Assembly (NCBI GenBank): GCA_036489565.1
Contig: DASXFN010000079.1
Span: forward strand, 7,864 to 71,863
Direction: 5' to 3'
DNA length: 64,000 nt
Origin: JAICKN01 sp036489565
Lineage (GTDB): Bacteria > Acidobacteriota > Terriglobia > Terriglobales > Acidobacteriaceae
Both the position numbers and the translations under genes were made by a program. The notes below the pieces were generated by a model. The model ran no database searches and had not been told where the DNA came from. It was given only the letters and a program-made list of their open reading frames with translations. Shown here piece after piece: positions 1 to 8,625 of the stretch (position 1 is the first letter of the stretch; every line of letters begins with the position of its first letter).

Positions 1-666
1 AAGCCCAGCGTGGGATCGCTGCTCGATCCATCTTTAGAAACCATCGTTTCGTTCCATCCTGATCTGGCAATCGGCAGCAGCGACTTCAATCGCCTCAAGG
101 GCGTAAATCAAATCGAAAAGTTCGGCATTCCAGTGTTCATGGTGAAATCGGGCGGAATCGAAGGCATTTACCAATCGCTCCTGGCAATTGGCGATGCGTT
201 GAACCGTCAGGATGCCGCTCAAGTTTTAGTCAGCAAACTGCGCGGACGCGTTCATGCAGTGCAGGTCCGCGTTGCGCGCGAACCAAAAGTTAAAGTCTTC
301 ATGCTGGTCTGGCCCGAACCAGTTACGACCATTGGCAAGCATGCATTTATCACTGAAGTGATTGCCGCTGCGGGTGGCGAGTCCATCACCGACGATGATT
401 CCGACGATTGGCCGGTCATCAGCTTCGAATCTCTGGTTACCCTGGCGCCGCAACACTTATTGCTCGTTCATGACGGGAGAGTGTTTTTCAACGATCTCGC
501 CAAACGGCCCGGATGGAATATCTTGCCTGCGATCAAGAATCGCAGCGTGTACTACACCGACGATCGCTTGTATTCGCCCAGTCCAATTGCCATTGACGCA
601 TTGGAGGATTTAGCCAAAGAATTTCATCCCGAGGCGGACGCTCCACCTCACAACGACAACCATTAA
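1..666 (+). CDS. BtuF-like periplasmic binding protein, 5' end missing
   Basis: The frame is open from base 1, so the true start and any signal peptide lie outside the window; about 221 residues are visible where the family usually has 260-300. It resembles the helical-backbone metal-receptor family (BtuF, FhuD) that captures B12 or metal chelates in the periplasm for an ABC importer. A strand of the form FHPDLAIGSS near residue 20, a long central helix and a C-lobe segment PAIKNRSVYYTD near residue 175 fit this. A cobalamin riboswitch follows directly downstream, before a TonB receptor, which supports a B12 role; this is inference. A second homologue lies on the other strand at 5853-6896, so the genome has two such receptors here. 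Confidence 0.8.
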   Translation, partial: KPSVGSLLDPSLETIVSFHPDLAIGSSDFNRLKGVNQIEKFGIPVFMVKSGGIEGIYQSLLAIGDALNRQDAAQVLVSKLRGRVHAVQVRVAREPKVKVFMLVWPEPVTTIGKHAFITEVIAAAGGESITDDDSDDWPVISFESLVTLAPQHLLLVHDGRVFFNDLAKRPGWNILPAIKNRSVYYTDDRLYSPSPIAIDALEDLAKEFHPEADAPPHNDNH

Positions 667-671
667 CGACG

Positions 672-820
672 ACGAGCGGGATGTTCGGGAAGGCGGTGAA
701 AATCCGCCACTACCCCGTAACTGTAAACGTGGAGGGCCAGGGCAGAATTGCCACTGGAACTTTGTTCTGGGAAGACAGCCCAGGCCCAAAGATGCGTGAG
801 TCAGGAGACCGGTCCCGCAG
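672..820 (+). promoter_or_regulatory. Cobalamin (adenosylcobalamin) riboswitch
   Basis: The element begins right after the stop codon at 664-666. It has the conserved core of the B12 riboswitch: a GGCGGTGAAAATCCGCC arm at 692-708, CCCCGTAACTGTAAACG at 713-729, the GCCACTG box at 750-756, and the closing GTCAGGAGACCGG strand at 800-812. It ends about ten bases before the Shine-Dalgarno AGGGG (831-835) of the TonB receptor at 842. This suggests translational control by sequestering the ribosome site, with no separate terminator visible. Confidence 0.9.
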
Positions 821-841
821 AAAATTTCCGAGGGGAAAATT

Positions 842-3316
842 ATGACCACAAACTTTTTGCGGCGCGCCAGCGCATTGCTCGCTCTCTACTTAGGATTAGC
901 GCTGTCTCTATCGCTATTCAGCTTTGCCCAAAATGCAATTTCAATTCACGGGACCGTGCGCGATCCGCTGGGCGCAGTCATCGCCGGCGCGCACGTGGAA
1001 TTACTGCAAAAGCAACAACGGGTCGCCAGCGCGAAAGCCGATGGTCAAGGAGACTATACCTTGCAGGCTCCGGCCACCGGCCGTTATCAGTTACGCGTTT
1101 CCGCTACATCGTTCAAGACCACTGTGACGGATTCCCGTTACATTTCCTCCTACGGCGAGCGGAAACTCGATGTCACCCTCAGCCCGGGCGCGCTGCCCCA
1201 GGAAATTACGGTAACCGCTAACGGTACGCCCACGCCCGAGGCGCAGGTTGGTTCAGCGGTCACCATCTTGAATCAAAAGCAGTTTCCCGGATCGATCGAT
1301 ATACAGCAGCCCATGCGGCTCATCACTGGATTGCAGATCGGGCAGACCGGCCAGATGGGCGGGACGACGTCCCTATTTATTCGCGGCGGCAACAGCGATT
1401 CGAATAAAGTACTGATTGACGGATTGCCCACGGGATTTATCGGCGGGTTCGCGGAGTTTGCAACGCTGCCTGCCTCGGGCGTGGACCAGGTGGAAGTTCT
1501 TCGCAGCCCCAACAGCGCGCTTTATGGTTCTGATGCACTTGCCGGAGTAGTCAGCCTGACCACCGTCCGCGGCACAACTCCGTTGCCACTGTTTACGTAT
1601 GCCGCGGATGGAGGAAACTTCGGCACCTACCATCAAGAGGGAAGCGTTGGCGGCGCGTTCCGTCAATTCGACTACTATTCTGATCTTTCTTCCATTTATA
1701 CGCGGGGCAATTTGCCGCGCGACGCTTTCCACGGTACAACCTACGCAGGCAATTTTGGCTGGGTGCCGCTCTCCAACACCAGCGTGCGGTTGACCGTCCG
1801 CCACTTGAGCAACAATGTTGATCTGCCGAATGCGCTCTTGCTTTATGAAATCCCTGATAGCGCGGGCCAGACCGATGGCGACACCTACATCGGACTCACG
1901 GTGGAAAATCAAACCACCGACCGCTGGCACAATCTGTTGCGCTATGGGCGCGTCCGCCTGAATGAGTTGTTTAGCGACTACGCTCCTACTGGCATCCCCG
2001 CTGATTGCTTTGGGGAAGGGATTACATCCTGCTATCTGGGCAATCCAGTTACGCTGCGTGGTGCCAACGGGTTTTCCGTGAGCGGGCAGGCGATCTTTCA
2101 ATTTCCAGGCACTTTCCCAGGTCAGACGCTGAGCACCACCAACCGCGATTTTCTCTACGCGCAATCGGACTATCGCATTAACCAGCATACTGTCGGGTTG
2201 TTCGGTTTCAAATACGAAGATGAACGAGGCGCCAGCGTTTCGACCGGCTTCAGCAATTCTTCTGCGCAGCGCGGCAACTACAGCTACACCATGGAGATTG
2301 CCGGAGATTTCTTCAATCGTCTTTACTACACAATCGGCAGCGGCATTGAGAACAACGCTCTCTTTGGCATCGCCGGAACGCCTCGCGCCTCGCTTGCATA
2401 CTACCTGCTGCGGCCCAACGGCTCGAAATTCTTCAATGGCACCAAGATTCGCGCCAGTTATGGCACCGGCATCAAGGAGCCAAGCCTTGGTCAGCAATTC
2501 AGCTCCTTGTTCAATCTGCTGGAAGGCGCCGGCGAGACGCAACTGATCCAGCAGTTCGGGATTGCTCCCGTTGGCGCGCAGCGCTCCAAAACTTATGACG
2601 GCGGCATTGATCAGGAGTTCGGCAATGGCAAGGGCCGGATGAGCGTCAGTTATTTTCACGATGAATTTACCGACGGAGTAGAGTTCGTGCCGGAGGCGGG
2701 ACTGCTTTCGCTTGGGATTCCAACCACAGTGGCAGCGCAGGCACAATTCGGAGCTTATGTGAACTCGCAGGCCTTTCGCAGCATGGGTATCGAAACCGAA
2801 GTGGAATACAAAATCACAAGTAATTTAATGGCGCGCGGAGGTTACACCTATCTTGACGCGGTAATTCAGCGGTCATTTACTGGTGACGCGCTTGCCCCCT
2901 CGATCAATCCTGCCTTCCCAAATATTCCCATTGGCGCATTTGCACCGCTGATTGGCGCTCGTCCATTCTACCGCGCTCCGCATTCAGGTTACCTGCAACT
3001 CAGCTATGCGCGCTCGCGCTGGACGGCCGCTTTGTCAGGGACCATGGTGGGAAAGCGCGATGACAGCGATTTCTTGTCTGACCAATTCGACGGTCCAAGC
3101 ATGCTGCTTCCGAATCGCAACCTCGATCCCGCATACCAGCGGTTTGATTTCTATGGAAGCTATCGCGTTGCGAAGTTTGCTGAAATGTATTTGAACGCGC
3201 AGAACCTTCTCAGCCAGCATTATCAGGAGACGTTTGGCTATCAAGCCTTGCCATTTACCTTCCGTGCCGGAATGAAATTCACCTTTGGCGGAGAATCCTG
3301 GAAGCTGAAGGATTGA
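842..3316 (+). CDS. btuB: TonB-dependent outer-membrane receptor, probably for cobalamin
   Basis: 824 residues. Signal peptide at residues 1-30 (hydrophobic stretch ending SFAQ), then a carboxypeptidase-regulatory-like beta domain (about 33-115, beginning ISIHGTVRDPLGAVIAGA) common in acidobacterial receptors. The plug domain (about 130-240) carries LFIRGGNSDSNKVLIDG and VEVLRSPNSALYGSDALAG. The rest is a beta barrel. It should import a corrinoid using TonB energy. The B12 riboswitch immediately upstream is the main argument for cobalamin as ligand. The start is set by AGGGG at 831-835. A good terminator follows at 3340. Ligand identity is inferred, not shown by sequence alone. Confidence 0.88.
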   Translation: MTTNFLRRASALLALYLGLALSLSLFSFAQNAISIHGTVRDPLGAVIAGAHVELLQKQQRVASAKADGQGDYTLQAPATGRYQLRVSATSFKTTVTDSRYISSYGERKLDVTLSPGALPQEITVTANGTPTPEAQVGSAVTILNQKQFPGSIDIQQPMRLITGLQIGQTGQMGGTTSLFIRGGNSDSNKVLIDGLPTGFIGGFAEFATLPASGVDQVEVLRSPNSALYGSDALAGVVSLTTVRGTTPLPLFTYAADGGNFGTYHQEGSVGGAFRQFDYYSDLSSIYTRGNLPRDAFHGTTYAGNFGWVPLSNTSVRLTVRHLSNNVDLPNALLLYEIPDSAGQTDGDTYIGLTVENQTTDRWHNLLRYGRVRLNELFSDYAPTGIPADCFGEGITSCYLGNPVTLRGANGFSVSGQAIFQFPGTFPGQTLSTTNRDFLYAQSDYRINQHTVGLFGFKYEDERGASVSTGFSNSSAQRGNYSYTMEIAGDFFNRLYYTIGSGIENNALFGIAGTPRASLAYYLLRPNGSKFFNGTKIRASYGTGIKEPSLGQQFSSLFNLLEGAGETQLIQQFGIAPVGAQRSKTYDGGIDQEFGNGKGRMSVSYFHDEFTDGVEFVPEAGLLSLGIPTTVAAQAQFGAYVNSQAFRSMGIETEVEYKITSNLMARGGYTYLDAVIQRSFTGDALAPSINPAFPNIPIGAFAPLIGARPFYRAPHSGYLQLSYARSRWTAALSGTMVGKRDDSDFLSDQFDGPSMLLPNRNLDPAYQRFDFYGSYRVAKFAEMYLNAQNLLSQHYQETFGYQALPFTFRAGMKFTFGGESWKLKD

Positions 3317-3339
3317 TTCGACGATAACCACTAACAGAT

Positions 3340-3368
3340 GCCGCGGGCAATTTCGCCTGCGGCGTTTT
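3340..3368 (+). terminator. Factor-independent terminator after the TonB receptor
   Basis: A 9-bp stem GCCGCGGGC / GCCTGCGGC (3340-3348 with 3355-3363, one G-T pair) with a six-base loop is followed by GTTTT. It sits 24 bases past the receptor stop and just before the convergent gene that ends at 3379. Confidence 0.75.
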
Positions 3369-3378
3369 AACGCGCAGT

Positions 3379-3738
3379 TTATGTCGCCGTGATCTTCGCG
3401 GGCCGAAAGTATTCCCTCGCTGGGCGATTGAAGAGGAAATATGCGATCACAATGCACAGCACACTGTGTATCAATAGCTCCCGCACAGGATGAAAAAGGC
3501 TGCGCCCCACGTGGAATGCAATCCACGCAATCGCAAGCCAGCGCGCCCAATTTTTCGCGCGTAGCATAAATGCGCCGCTGACAATTGCGGCCAATTCAAC
3601 AAGGACTATCCAAACGATGTCATATTGAAATGGATGCTGAATCGTATACTGGCTGAGATGGAAGGCAAGCGCAACTACGCCGACTACGATGTACACCCCA
3701 CTGATGACGCTGACAGCAATTGGCCGATTCCTCGCCAT
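3379..3738 (-). CDS. Small four-helix membrane protein, unknown function
   Basis: 119 residues with four predicted membrane spans (about residues 8-28, 40-62, 66-82, 86-104) and a basic, soluble C-terminus (PAREYFRPAKITAT). No family recognised. It is convergent with the TonB receptor and lies downstream of the btuFCD-like genes on the same strand, with a 220-base gap, so it may be the last gene of that transcript or independent. The intact frame with hydrophobic segments of normal length suggests a real gene. Confidence 0.55.
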   Translation of the reverse strand: MARNRPIAVSVISGVYIVVGVVALAFHLSQYTIQHPFQYDIVWIVLVELAAIVSGAFMLRAKNWARWLAIAWIAFHVGRSLFHPVRELLIHSVLCIVIAYFLFNRPAREYFRPAKITAT

Positions 3739-3958
3739 GGTTGACGGAATTGTATATGACTCTTCAGGTGGCAGTCAGGGTTTTTGCAAAACTGATTCAA
3801 TCGCATTACAGGCCGTGGTTAAGACCTCTTCTTCTATACGCGATTGCGTCTCCGCGGCTCGTTTTGAGAAATCAGGTACTGTCAGCAGACGATTGAGTGC
3901 CGCGACCGCAGTTTTCACAGAATTCGCCTCGGCCCGCCATTTGCAGTCATTCTCTTGG

Positions 3959-4753
3959 TCATTGTGCAGGATAATTGTCCATCCGCCGGTGAAACACATA
4001 TACCGGATGCCCCTGATCGCTAGCGACAAGCTCCGCCCGAACCCGGAAGACATCCTCCACATTCTTCCGGCTCAGCACCTGCTCCCGGTTTCCCGCATCA
4101 ATCAATTTTCCGCCTTGTACTAGCACTACGGAGCTTGCATAGCGGGCCACGGCATTCAAATCATGGGTCGCGAAAGCGACAGCCTTACCATCTCGCGCCA
4201 GAATGGAACATAGCTCCAGAACCTCTAACGCATGTTCAACGTCGAGGTTCGCAGTCGGCTCATCCAGCAAAATAAACTCCGGATCAACCGCCAACCCTCG
4301 CGCAATTACTACACGCTGCCGTTCGCCGCCGGAGAGAGTGGTAACGAGTCTATGTCTAAGCTGAACGACATCGCAGCGCTCCAGAGCATTCTCCACGGCC
4401 TCGTGATCGCTTGCCGTTTCCCGCGAAAATCTTCCACGATGCGGATGTCGCCCCATGGCCACGATCTCGCCGACGGTAAATGAAAAATCCATCAGCGCTT
4501 CTTGCGGCACAAAGGCAATTCGCTTGGCTACATCTTTTCTTGAAAAAGTTTTAATGGGCTGCGAGTTCAATAGCACTTCGCCTTCGTTCGCCTGCCACAG
4601 GCCTGCGAGAGTTCTAAGCAGCGTGCTTTTGCCGCTGCCGTTGGGGCCGACAATGGAAAGCAATTGTCCGGAAGACAACGATACCGTTGCGCTGTGCAGG
4701 ATGCATCGCCCATTGCGCGAGATTGAAGCATTCTTTGTCGCCAGCGTATTCAT
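3959..4753 (-). CDS. btuD: ABC transporter ATP-binding protein (BtuD/FecE-like)
   Basis: 264 residues. Walker A GPNGSGKST at residues 36-44, signature LSGGERQRVVIARGLA, Walker B FILLDEPTANLD and the H-loop in AFATHDLN are all present. It energises uptake of B12 (or a related chelate) with the adjacent permease. The start chosen at 4753 makes an ATGA overlap with the permease stop (4750-4753), showing translational coupling; a longer frame reaching 4891 would run through the permease gene and is rejected. It is the third gene of an overlapping btuF-btuC-btuD series likely under the minus-strand cobalamin riboswitch near 8.0 kb. Confidence 0.9.
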   Translation of the reverse strand: MNTLATKNASISRNGRCILHSATVSLSSGQLLSIVGPNGSGKSTLLRTLAGLWQANEGEVLLNSQPIKTFSRKDVAKRIAFVPQEALMDFSFTVGEIVAMGRHPHRGRFSRETASDHEAVENALERCDVVQLRHRLVTTLSGGERQRVVIARGLAVDPEFILLDEPTANLDVEHALEVLELCSILARDGKAVAFATHDLNAVARYASSVVLVQGGKLIDAGNREQVLSRKNVEDVFRVRAELVASDQGHPVYVFHRRMDNYPAQ

Positions 4754-5856
4754 TGCCCCGCCGATCCCTCGCCTGACTCCCAAGACCTGCGCCACAACAA
4801 CCAAATGAAGATAGGGCCGCCAATCAGGGCCGTGACCACGCCCAATCGAATCTCCGTCGGAGGATGCACTGTTCGCGCCGCCAGATCGCAAAGAATAAGA
4901 AACGCAGCTCCGGCCAGCGCACTTGCAGGAAGTAACCTGCGATTCGACGGCCCTACCACCAGCCTTACCGCATGTGGCACAACTAATCCGACGAACGCCA
5001 ACAATCCCGCGACCGCGACCGCCGCACCCGTCAGCAATGCCGCCGTCAGAGTCAGCAATCGTTTGGACGCTTCAATATCCAGCCCCAGCGAAGCCGCCGT
5101 TTCCTCTCCTTGCTGCAACAAATCCAAATCACGCGACTGGATCATCGCCGCCGCCAGCCCCAGCAGCACAAACGGCGCGCAAATCCAAAAATGTGTCCAG
5201 GTGCGCGAATCGAGGCCGCCCATCATCCAGAAGACGATCTCCTGCGCAACCTGCCAATCCACAATATGCAGCGATAAAAGCAAACTGGAAAGCGCGGACA
5301 ACAGAGTTCCCACTGCGATGCCCGCGAGCAAAAGCGTTGCCACAGGAGTTGTTCCGCCGCGTGTGGCCATCGCATAAACAAGGACCAGCGCCAAAAGCGC
5401 CCCAACAATCGCCGCAAGAGGCAATGCGAGTACTGAGTGCAAAGTCCATCCCGCCACGAACGCGATCACCGCGCCAAGCACCGCGCCCGGCCCGGCTCCC
5501 ACTAAACCCGGCTCTGCCAGCGGATTCCGAAAGAGCGCCTGCATAATCACGCCCGCTGTAGCCAATCCCGCGCCTACAAACACAGCGACGATCACGCGCG
5601 GCACGCGAATGAGCCACACAATCACAATGTCAGAATCGCTGAGTCCTGCCGTGCTTACCCAATGCGGGAAAACTTTCGTGCCGATCACATGAAGAATTGT
5701 TTGCCAGGGAATCGGCGTGCTGCCAATCGCAATCCCCGCCAGAATGCTGACGGCCAGCACTGGAAGCAGCACGACATAGAACATTCCAAGCCGTAATCGC
5801 TGGCGCTCCGCCACGGCCTGAGCAGGAGTCTGCACGATTTCCGCGTGAGCGCTCAT
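4750..5856 (-). CDS. btuC: FecCD-family ABC permease (BtuC-like)
   Basis: 368 residues, close to the usual 330-350 plus a short N-terminal extension. About ten hydrophobic membrane spans. Family hallmarks include IVWLIRVPRVIVAVFVGAGL (about 80-100), the MQALFRNPLAEPGLVG segment before a long helix, and GLLAFVGLVVPHAVRLVVGP in the C-terminal half that contacts the ATPase. It forms the inner-membrane channel for the binding protein encoded upstream. Start and stop overlap its neighbours by 4 bases on each side (ATGA), so the three genes are translated as a unit. Confidence 0.92.
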   Translation of the reverse strand: MSAHAEIVQTPAQAVAERQRLRLGMFYVVLLPVLAVSILAGIAIGSTPIPWQTILHVIGTKVFPHWVSTAGLSDSDIVIVWLIRVPRVIVAVFVGAGLATAGVIMQALFRNPLAEPGLVGAGPGAVLGAVIAFVAGWTLHSVLALPLAAIVGALLALVLVYAMATRGGTTPVATLLLAGIAVGTLLSALSSLLLSLHIVDWQVAQEIVFWMMGGLDSRTWTHFWICAPFVLLGLAAAMIQSRDLDLLQQGEETAASLGLDIEASKRLLTLTAALLTGAAVAVAGLLAFVGLVVPHAVRLVVGPSNRRLLPASALAGAAFLILCDLAARTVHPPTEIRLGVVTALIGGPIFIWLLWRRSWESGEGSAGQ

Positions 5857-6896
5857 AGTTTTGCCTTGTCTGGCTTTGTTTCGTTTGGCCTCGCTTCGCC
5901 TGCAGGGCTGCCATAAAGAGCGCTGGCCATTGCTTTAAGCAGGGAAGTGGCATAAGGAGAATCCGCGAAAAACACCGGCCCTTCCAAAACAACAACATGA
6001 TGGTCGCGCGCCGCCTGCGTATGCGCGATCGCTGGATTAGCAAGCAGGTGAGCTTTTGTCTGTTCAGTCTCTCCTGGATTTGCGCCAGCAAAAATCCACT
6101 CCGGGTCCCACTTCACAATCATCTCGCTGTTCACTTCGTCGTAGCCTTTAAGTCCGCCCTGCGCACAAACGTTGATACCACCCAGCGTTAAGACAATATC
6201 GTTGAAGAGAGTTTCGCTTCCATAACTGTAATTTCCGCCCAGGCCAAGAATTCTGGGCTTGTGTGTCCCGGCCGGACGCGCGGCCTTCACCGCCTCCACC
6301 GTCGCGCGAAATTGTTGTTCTTCCAGACGCGCAGCATCTTCTGTTCCCGTGAGATATCCGATCAGCCCAATCGTCTCGGCCACTTGCTTCAGCGATGAGA
6401 AGTTTGTGTACAAGCGATACGTGGGGACTCCGGTGCTTCGCGTCAGGCTGGTAAAGTCGGATCGCGCGCTGCTAGAAACCAGAATCAAATCTGGTTTCAA
6501 CCGCAATACGCGCTCCGGATCGCTGGCAATCACCGGATGATATTTCTCCGCATACGCAACGATATTACTTACGCTCCGTTGATACGCGCTCGCGCTCACC
6601 GCCACCACACGCTGCGGCGGCACCAAAGAGTACAGAAATTCATCAATCGAATAGAACTGTGAAACAATCCGCTGCGGCGGACGTTTGATCTTCACCAGAA
6701 AATTATCGCCATCGTACGACTCCCGCGGATATTCCAGACCGCCCGTGCGAACGGCAAAATCAGGATGGCTCGTAACCAGCGCGGGCAACTGCAGTCCGCC
6801 CGGTGGGGACGCCAGTCGCTGTACACCCGCCGCCATGGAGCCTACTAGCATCGCCAGGGCTAATGGAGGTACGAAACTTTTCAGTCCGCTAGTCAT
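5853..6896 (-). CDS. btuF: Periplasmic binding protein of the B12-type ABC transporter
   Basis: 347 residues. N-terminal hydrophobic segment (about 10-25) can serve as signal peptide. The binding-protein fold is seen in RIVSQFYSIDEFLYSLV (about 77-93), LRLKPDLILVSSSARSD, and a C-lobe around VKWDPEWIFAGANPGE. The C-terminal tail (GEARPNETKPDKAKL) is polar and beyond the fold. It hands substrate to the BtuC/BtuD homologues encoded in overlapping frames downstream. The PduO-type adenosyltransferase lies 188 bases upstream on the same strand, separated by an intergenic repeat. A corrinoid substrate is inferred from this context; haem or siderophore binding is the alternative. Confidence 0.85.
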   Translation of the reverse strand: MTSGLKSFVPPLALAMLVGSMAAGVQRLASPPGGLQLPALVTSHPDFAVRTGGLEYPRESYDGDNFLVKIKRPPQRIVSQFYSIDEFLYSLVPPQRVVAVSASAYQRSVSNIVAYAEKYHPVIASDPERVLRLKPDLILVSSSARSDFTSLTRSTGVPTYRLYTNFSSLKQVAETIGLIGYLTGTEDAARLEEQQFRATVEAVKAARPAGTHKPRILGLGGNYSYGSETLFNDIVLTLGGINVCAQGGLKGYDEVNSEMIVKWDPEWIFAGANPGETEQTKAHLLANPAIAHTQAARDHHVVVLEGPVFFADSPYATSLLKAMASALYGSPAGEARPNETKPDKAKL

Positions 6897-6933
6897 GTTG
6901 TTTTGCCGATTTGCAAAATTATCCTTAACGAAT

Positions 6934-7020
6934 TGTCATTCCGAACCGCTTTAGCGGTGAGGAATCTGCTGTTCTGTCAGCAAGAGCAGTTCCTCGCCAA
7001 TAAATCGGCTCGGAATGACA
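6934..7020. repeat. Intergenic inverted repeat, TGTCATTCCGA family
   Basis: An 87-base element bounded by TGTCATTCCGA at the left and TCGGAATGACA at the right, with inner pairing GAGGAATCTGCT / AGCAGTTCCTC. It lies between the adenosyltransferase and btuF-like genes. The nearest relative in the window is at 26062-26140, and half-elements occur at five other places. Confidence 0.8.
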
Positions 7021-7084
7021 AGATGTAGAGAAGAATTCTCAATGAGCATTACTTTCAATGCTCATGTTGTTTCAGCACCAAATC

Positions 7085-7663
7085 TCACCACGCCCGCGAC
7101 CACTTGGGTCCACTCTTCTGATTCATCTCGCGCAGCGATGCCTTCGCGCCCGTGCCTAGCTCAACTTTTCGTCCAAACAGCCAAAGCAGATCCGATAACC
7201 GGTTCAGATACGCGAGCACGTTCGGCTCAACTGCCTCGCCTGATTCGATGAGCCGTACCAAACATCGCTCCGCACGTCGGCACACCGTGCGCGCTAAGTC
7301 ATAAGCCGCGCCCACCGGATGCTCTCCGGGCACCGACCAATCCGCCAGAATTCCCTCCATTGCCTCGAACTCGTGCACCTGATCGGTCAGAGCGTCCACC
7401 ATTTCTGTCGTCACTGGTACTTGTCCTTTGCGGCTTTCCGGAGGCGTGGCCAGCGCCGAGCCCACCTGAAACAGCTGCCGCTGAATAATTTTGGTGCGCT
7501 CGCACAAGTTCTCGTCCTCGCACAACGACCGTGCCAGACCCATTGCCGAATTCAATTCGTCCACGGTGCCGTAGGTTTCTACGCGCAACGACGATTTTGA
7601 AACTTGAATGCCTCCGGCAAGGCTCGTCTGTCCGGTATCACCGCGTTTGGTTGCGATACTCAT
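7085..7663 (-). CDS. pduO: PduO-type ATP:cob(I)alamin adenosyltransferase
   Basis: 192 residues, the normal length. It transfers the 5'-deoxyadenosyl group from ATP to cob(I)alamin or cobinamide to make the active coenzyme. The N-terminal ATP-binding motif TKRGDTGQTSL (residues 5-15), the central RRAER and the late helix NRLSDLLWLFGRKVELG are diagnostic. It is the first gene downstream of the minus-strand cobalamin riboswitch (7938-8103), although 270 bases separate them, and it precedes the btuFCD-like genes. This places adenosylation and uptake of corrinoids under one control. Confidence 0.93.
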   Translation of the reverse strand: MSIATKRGDTGQTSLAGGIQVSKSSLRVETYGTVDELNSAMGLARSLCEDENLCERTKIIQRQLFQVGSALATPPESRKGQVPVTTEMVDALTDQVHEFEAMEGILADWSVPGEHPVGAAYDLARTVCRRAERCLVRLIESGEAVEPNVLAYLNRLSDLLWLFGRKVELGTGAKASLREMNQKSGPKWSRAW

Positions 7664-7739
7664 TTTCTTAAACCCCGCTGAAGTACATCTTCCTTGTTAA
7701 TTTTGATAGGCCAATTGTCGTTCCAAAACCAAAACACTC

Positions 7740-7800
7740 TGTCATTTCGAGCGAAGCAAAAAGACATGTTCATGTCTTTTTGCGAAGTCGAGAAACCTTG
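7740..7800. repeat. Intergenic repeat with perfect internal hairpin
   Basis: Starts with TGTCATTTCGAGCGAAGC and ends GCGAAGTCGAGAAACCTTG. The core is a perfect 13-bp inverted repeat GCAAAAAGACATG / CATGTCTTTTTGC (7756-7768 with 7771-7783) with a two-base loop. The same frame around an unrelated hairpin recurs at 51864-51922. It lies inside the presumed leader of the adenosyltransferase transcript. Confidence 0.75.
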
Positions 7801-7937
7801 CGCTTCGCTCAAATGTCACGCATGTCACGAATCAGGAACAACTCTCAGAAGAACTTCAGAAGGCGGGCAGACAAAAATAAAAGAGTAATAGCGGGCCGCA
7901 TTCTTTCTGATCTCCGCAGAAAGTCATTCGAGATTCC

Positions 7938-8103
7938 TTCAGGTAGGTCTCCTGGCTCAGAGGCTGGCTGTTCGCCGCCGTTCCGCCTTCCCCGGCACAA
8001 ATCCGAGTGGCATCGAGTGAAACGGCTTACCTCATTTACAGTGGCGGGACCGCGCCGGCATTTCACCGGACTTCCCTGTTACGCCCCATTGGGCACCTGA
8101 AGC
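7938..8103 (-). promoter_or_regulatory. Cobalamin riboswitch (minus strand)
   Basis: Read on the minus strand, the element has the left boundary GGTGCCCAATGGGGCGTAACAGGGAA, the GGTGAAATGCCGGCGCGGTCCCGCCACTG core (GCCACTG is the complement of 8039-8045), and the closing GCCAGGAGACC (complement of 7946-7956). It points toward the adenosyltransferase gene at 7663 and the btuFCD-like genes. Downstream on the same strand a 7-bp stem CTTTCTG/CAGAAAG and a T-rich stretch could serve as expression platform, but the mechanism cannot be decided from sequence. Confidence 0.92.
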
Positions 8104-8229
8104 AGATTAAGGGTAAATAGTGGGAAGGAGTTAGTCAATGTGGACATTGGAGTTAGTAGATTCCATTGCGTTCAGGATGGTATATTGCGCAGGTACTCAT
8201 TTTGATTGCGGTTTCCTGCTGACTCCGAA

Positions 8230-8625
8230 ATGGCTTCGAGTGAACATCAATTCGACTTTAAGAAGATTGTTAAATGGTTTGTTAAGGAAGAAGTAAAAAC
8301 CCCCTTATCCTTTTTCTTTAAAGTCATTCCATATATGACAGCCGCTTGGTTTGCAATTCTGTACGCTCCTGGATTGGACAGCACAACCAAGTTCGCATTG
8401 ATTAGGTTTAGTGCGTATATGTTTCTTGGTTTATGTATCCTTGTCGCATTGTTTGCTCTTCTGAAACCGACGAATTTGGTATACGGAGAGGCTGGTCATA
8501 GAGCAGAAAGAAAGATGGAATTCGGGACAGAAAAGCGGACTTATTCGTCCATTGAACTTGAACGATTGCAACCACAACACAATGCGCAGCAGCTTGAAGC
8601 TGGAGAGAAGACGGTGGAACTGTGA
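8230..8625 (+). CDS. Small membrane protein of an AT-rich two-gene cassette
   Basis: 131 residues from the ATG at 8230; a TTG at 8206 would add eight. Basic N-terminal part (FKKIVKWFVKEEVK), then two membrane spans (about residues 38-52 and 63-83) and a charged, glutamine-rich cytoplasmic tail. No family recognised. The stop overlaps the start of the next gene (GTGA at 8622-8625), so the two are translated together. Base composition is visibly more A+T-rich than the surrounding cobalamin genes, which suggests acquisition by transfer. Confidence 0.6.
   Translation: MASSEHQFDFKKIVKWFVKEEVKTPLSFFFKVIPYMTAAWFAILYAPGLDSTTKFALIRFSAYMFLGLCILVALFALLKPTNLVYGEAGHRAERKMEFGTEKRTYSSIELERLQPQHNAQQLEAGEKTVEL

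Noticed and set aside
1373..2746. 457-residue open frame on the minus strand inside the TonB receptor
   Set aside because: Antisense to a clear coding gene with intact domain motifs; no family features in the translated product. A shadow of codon bias.
3775..4062. Minus-strand frame overlapping the end of the btuD-like gene, with a protein-like C-terminal part (SVKTAVAALNRLLTVPD)
   Set aside because: No start codon with ribosome site after the btuD-like stop; overlap of about 100 bases is needed. Could be a short remnant, but not supported enough to list.
4753..4891. N-terminal extension of the BtuD-like ATPase to 4891
   Set aside because: It lies inside the permease gene in another frame; the ATGA overlap at 4750-4753 marks the true start.
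7756..7783. Hairpin at 7756-7783 as factor-independent terminator
   Set aside because: The T run is inside the stem, not after it, on both strands; its flanks match the dispersed repeat family better.
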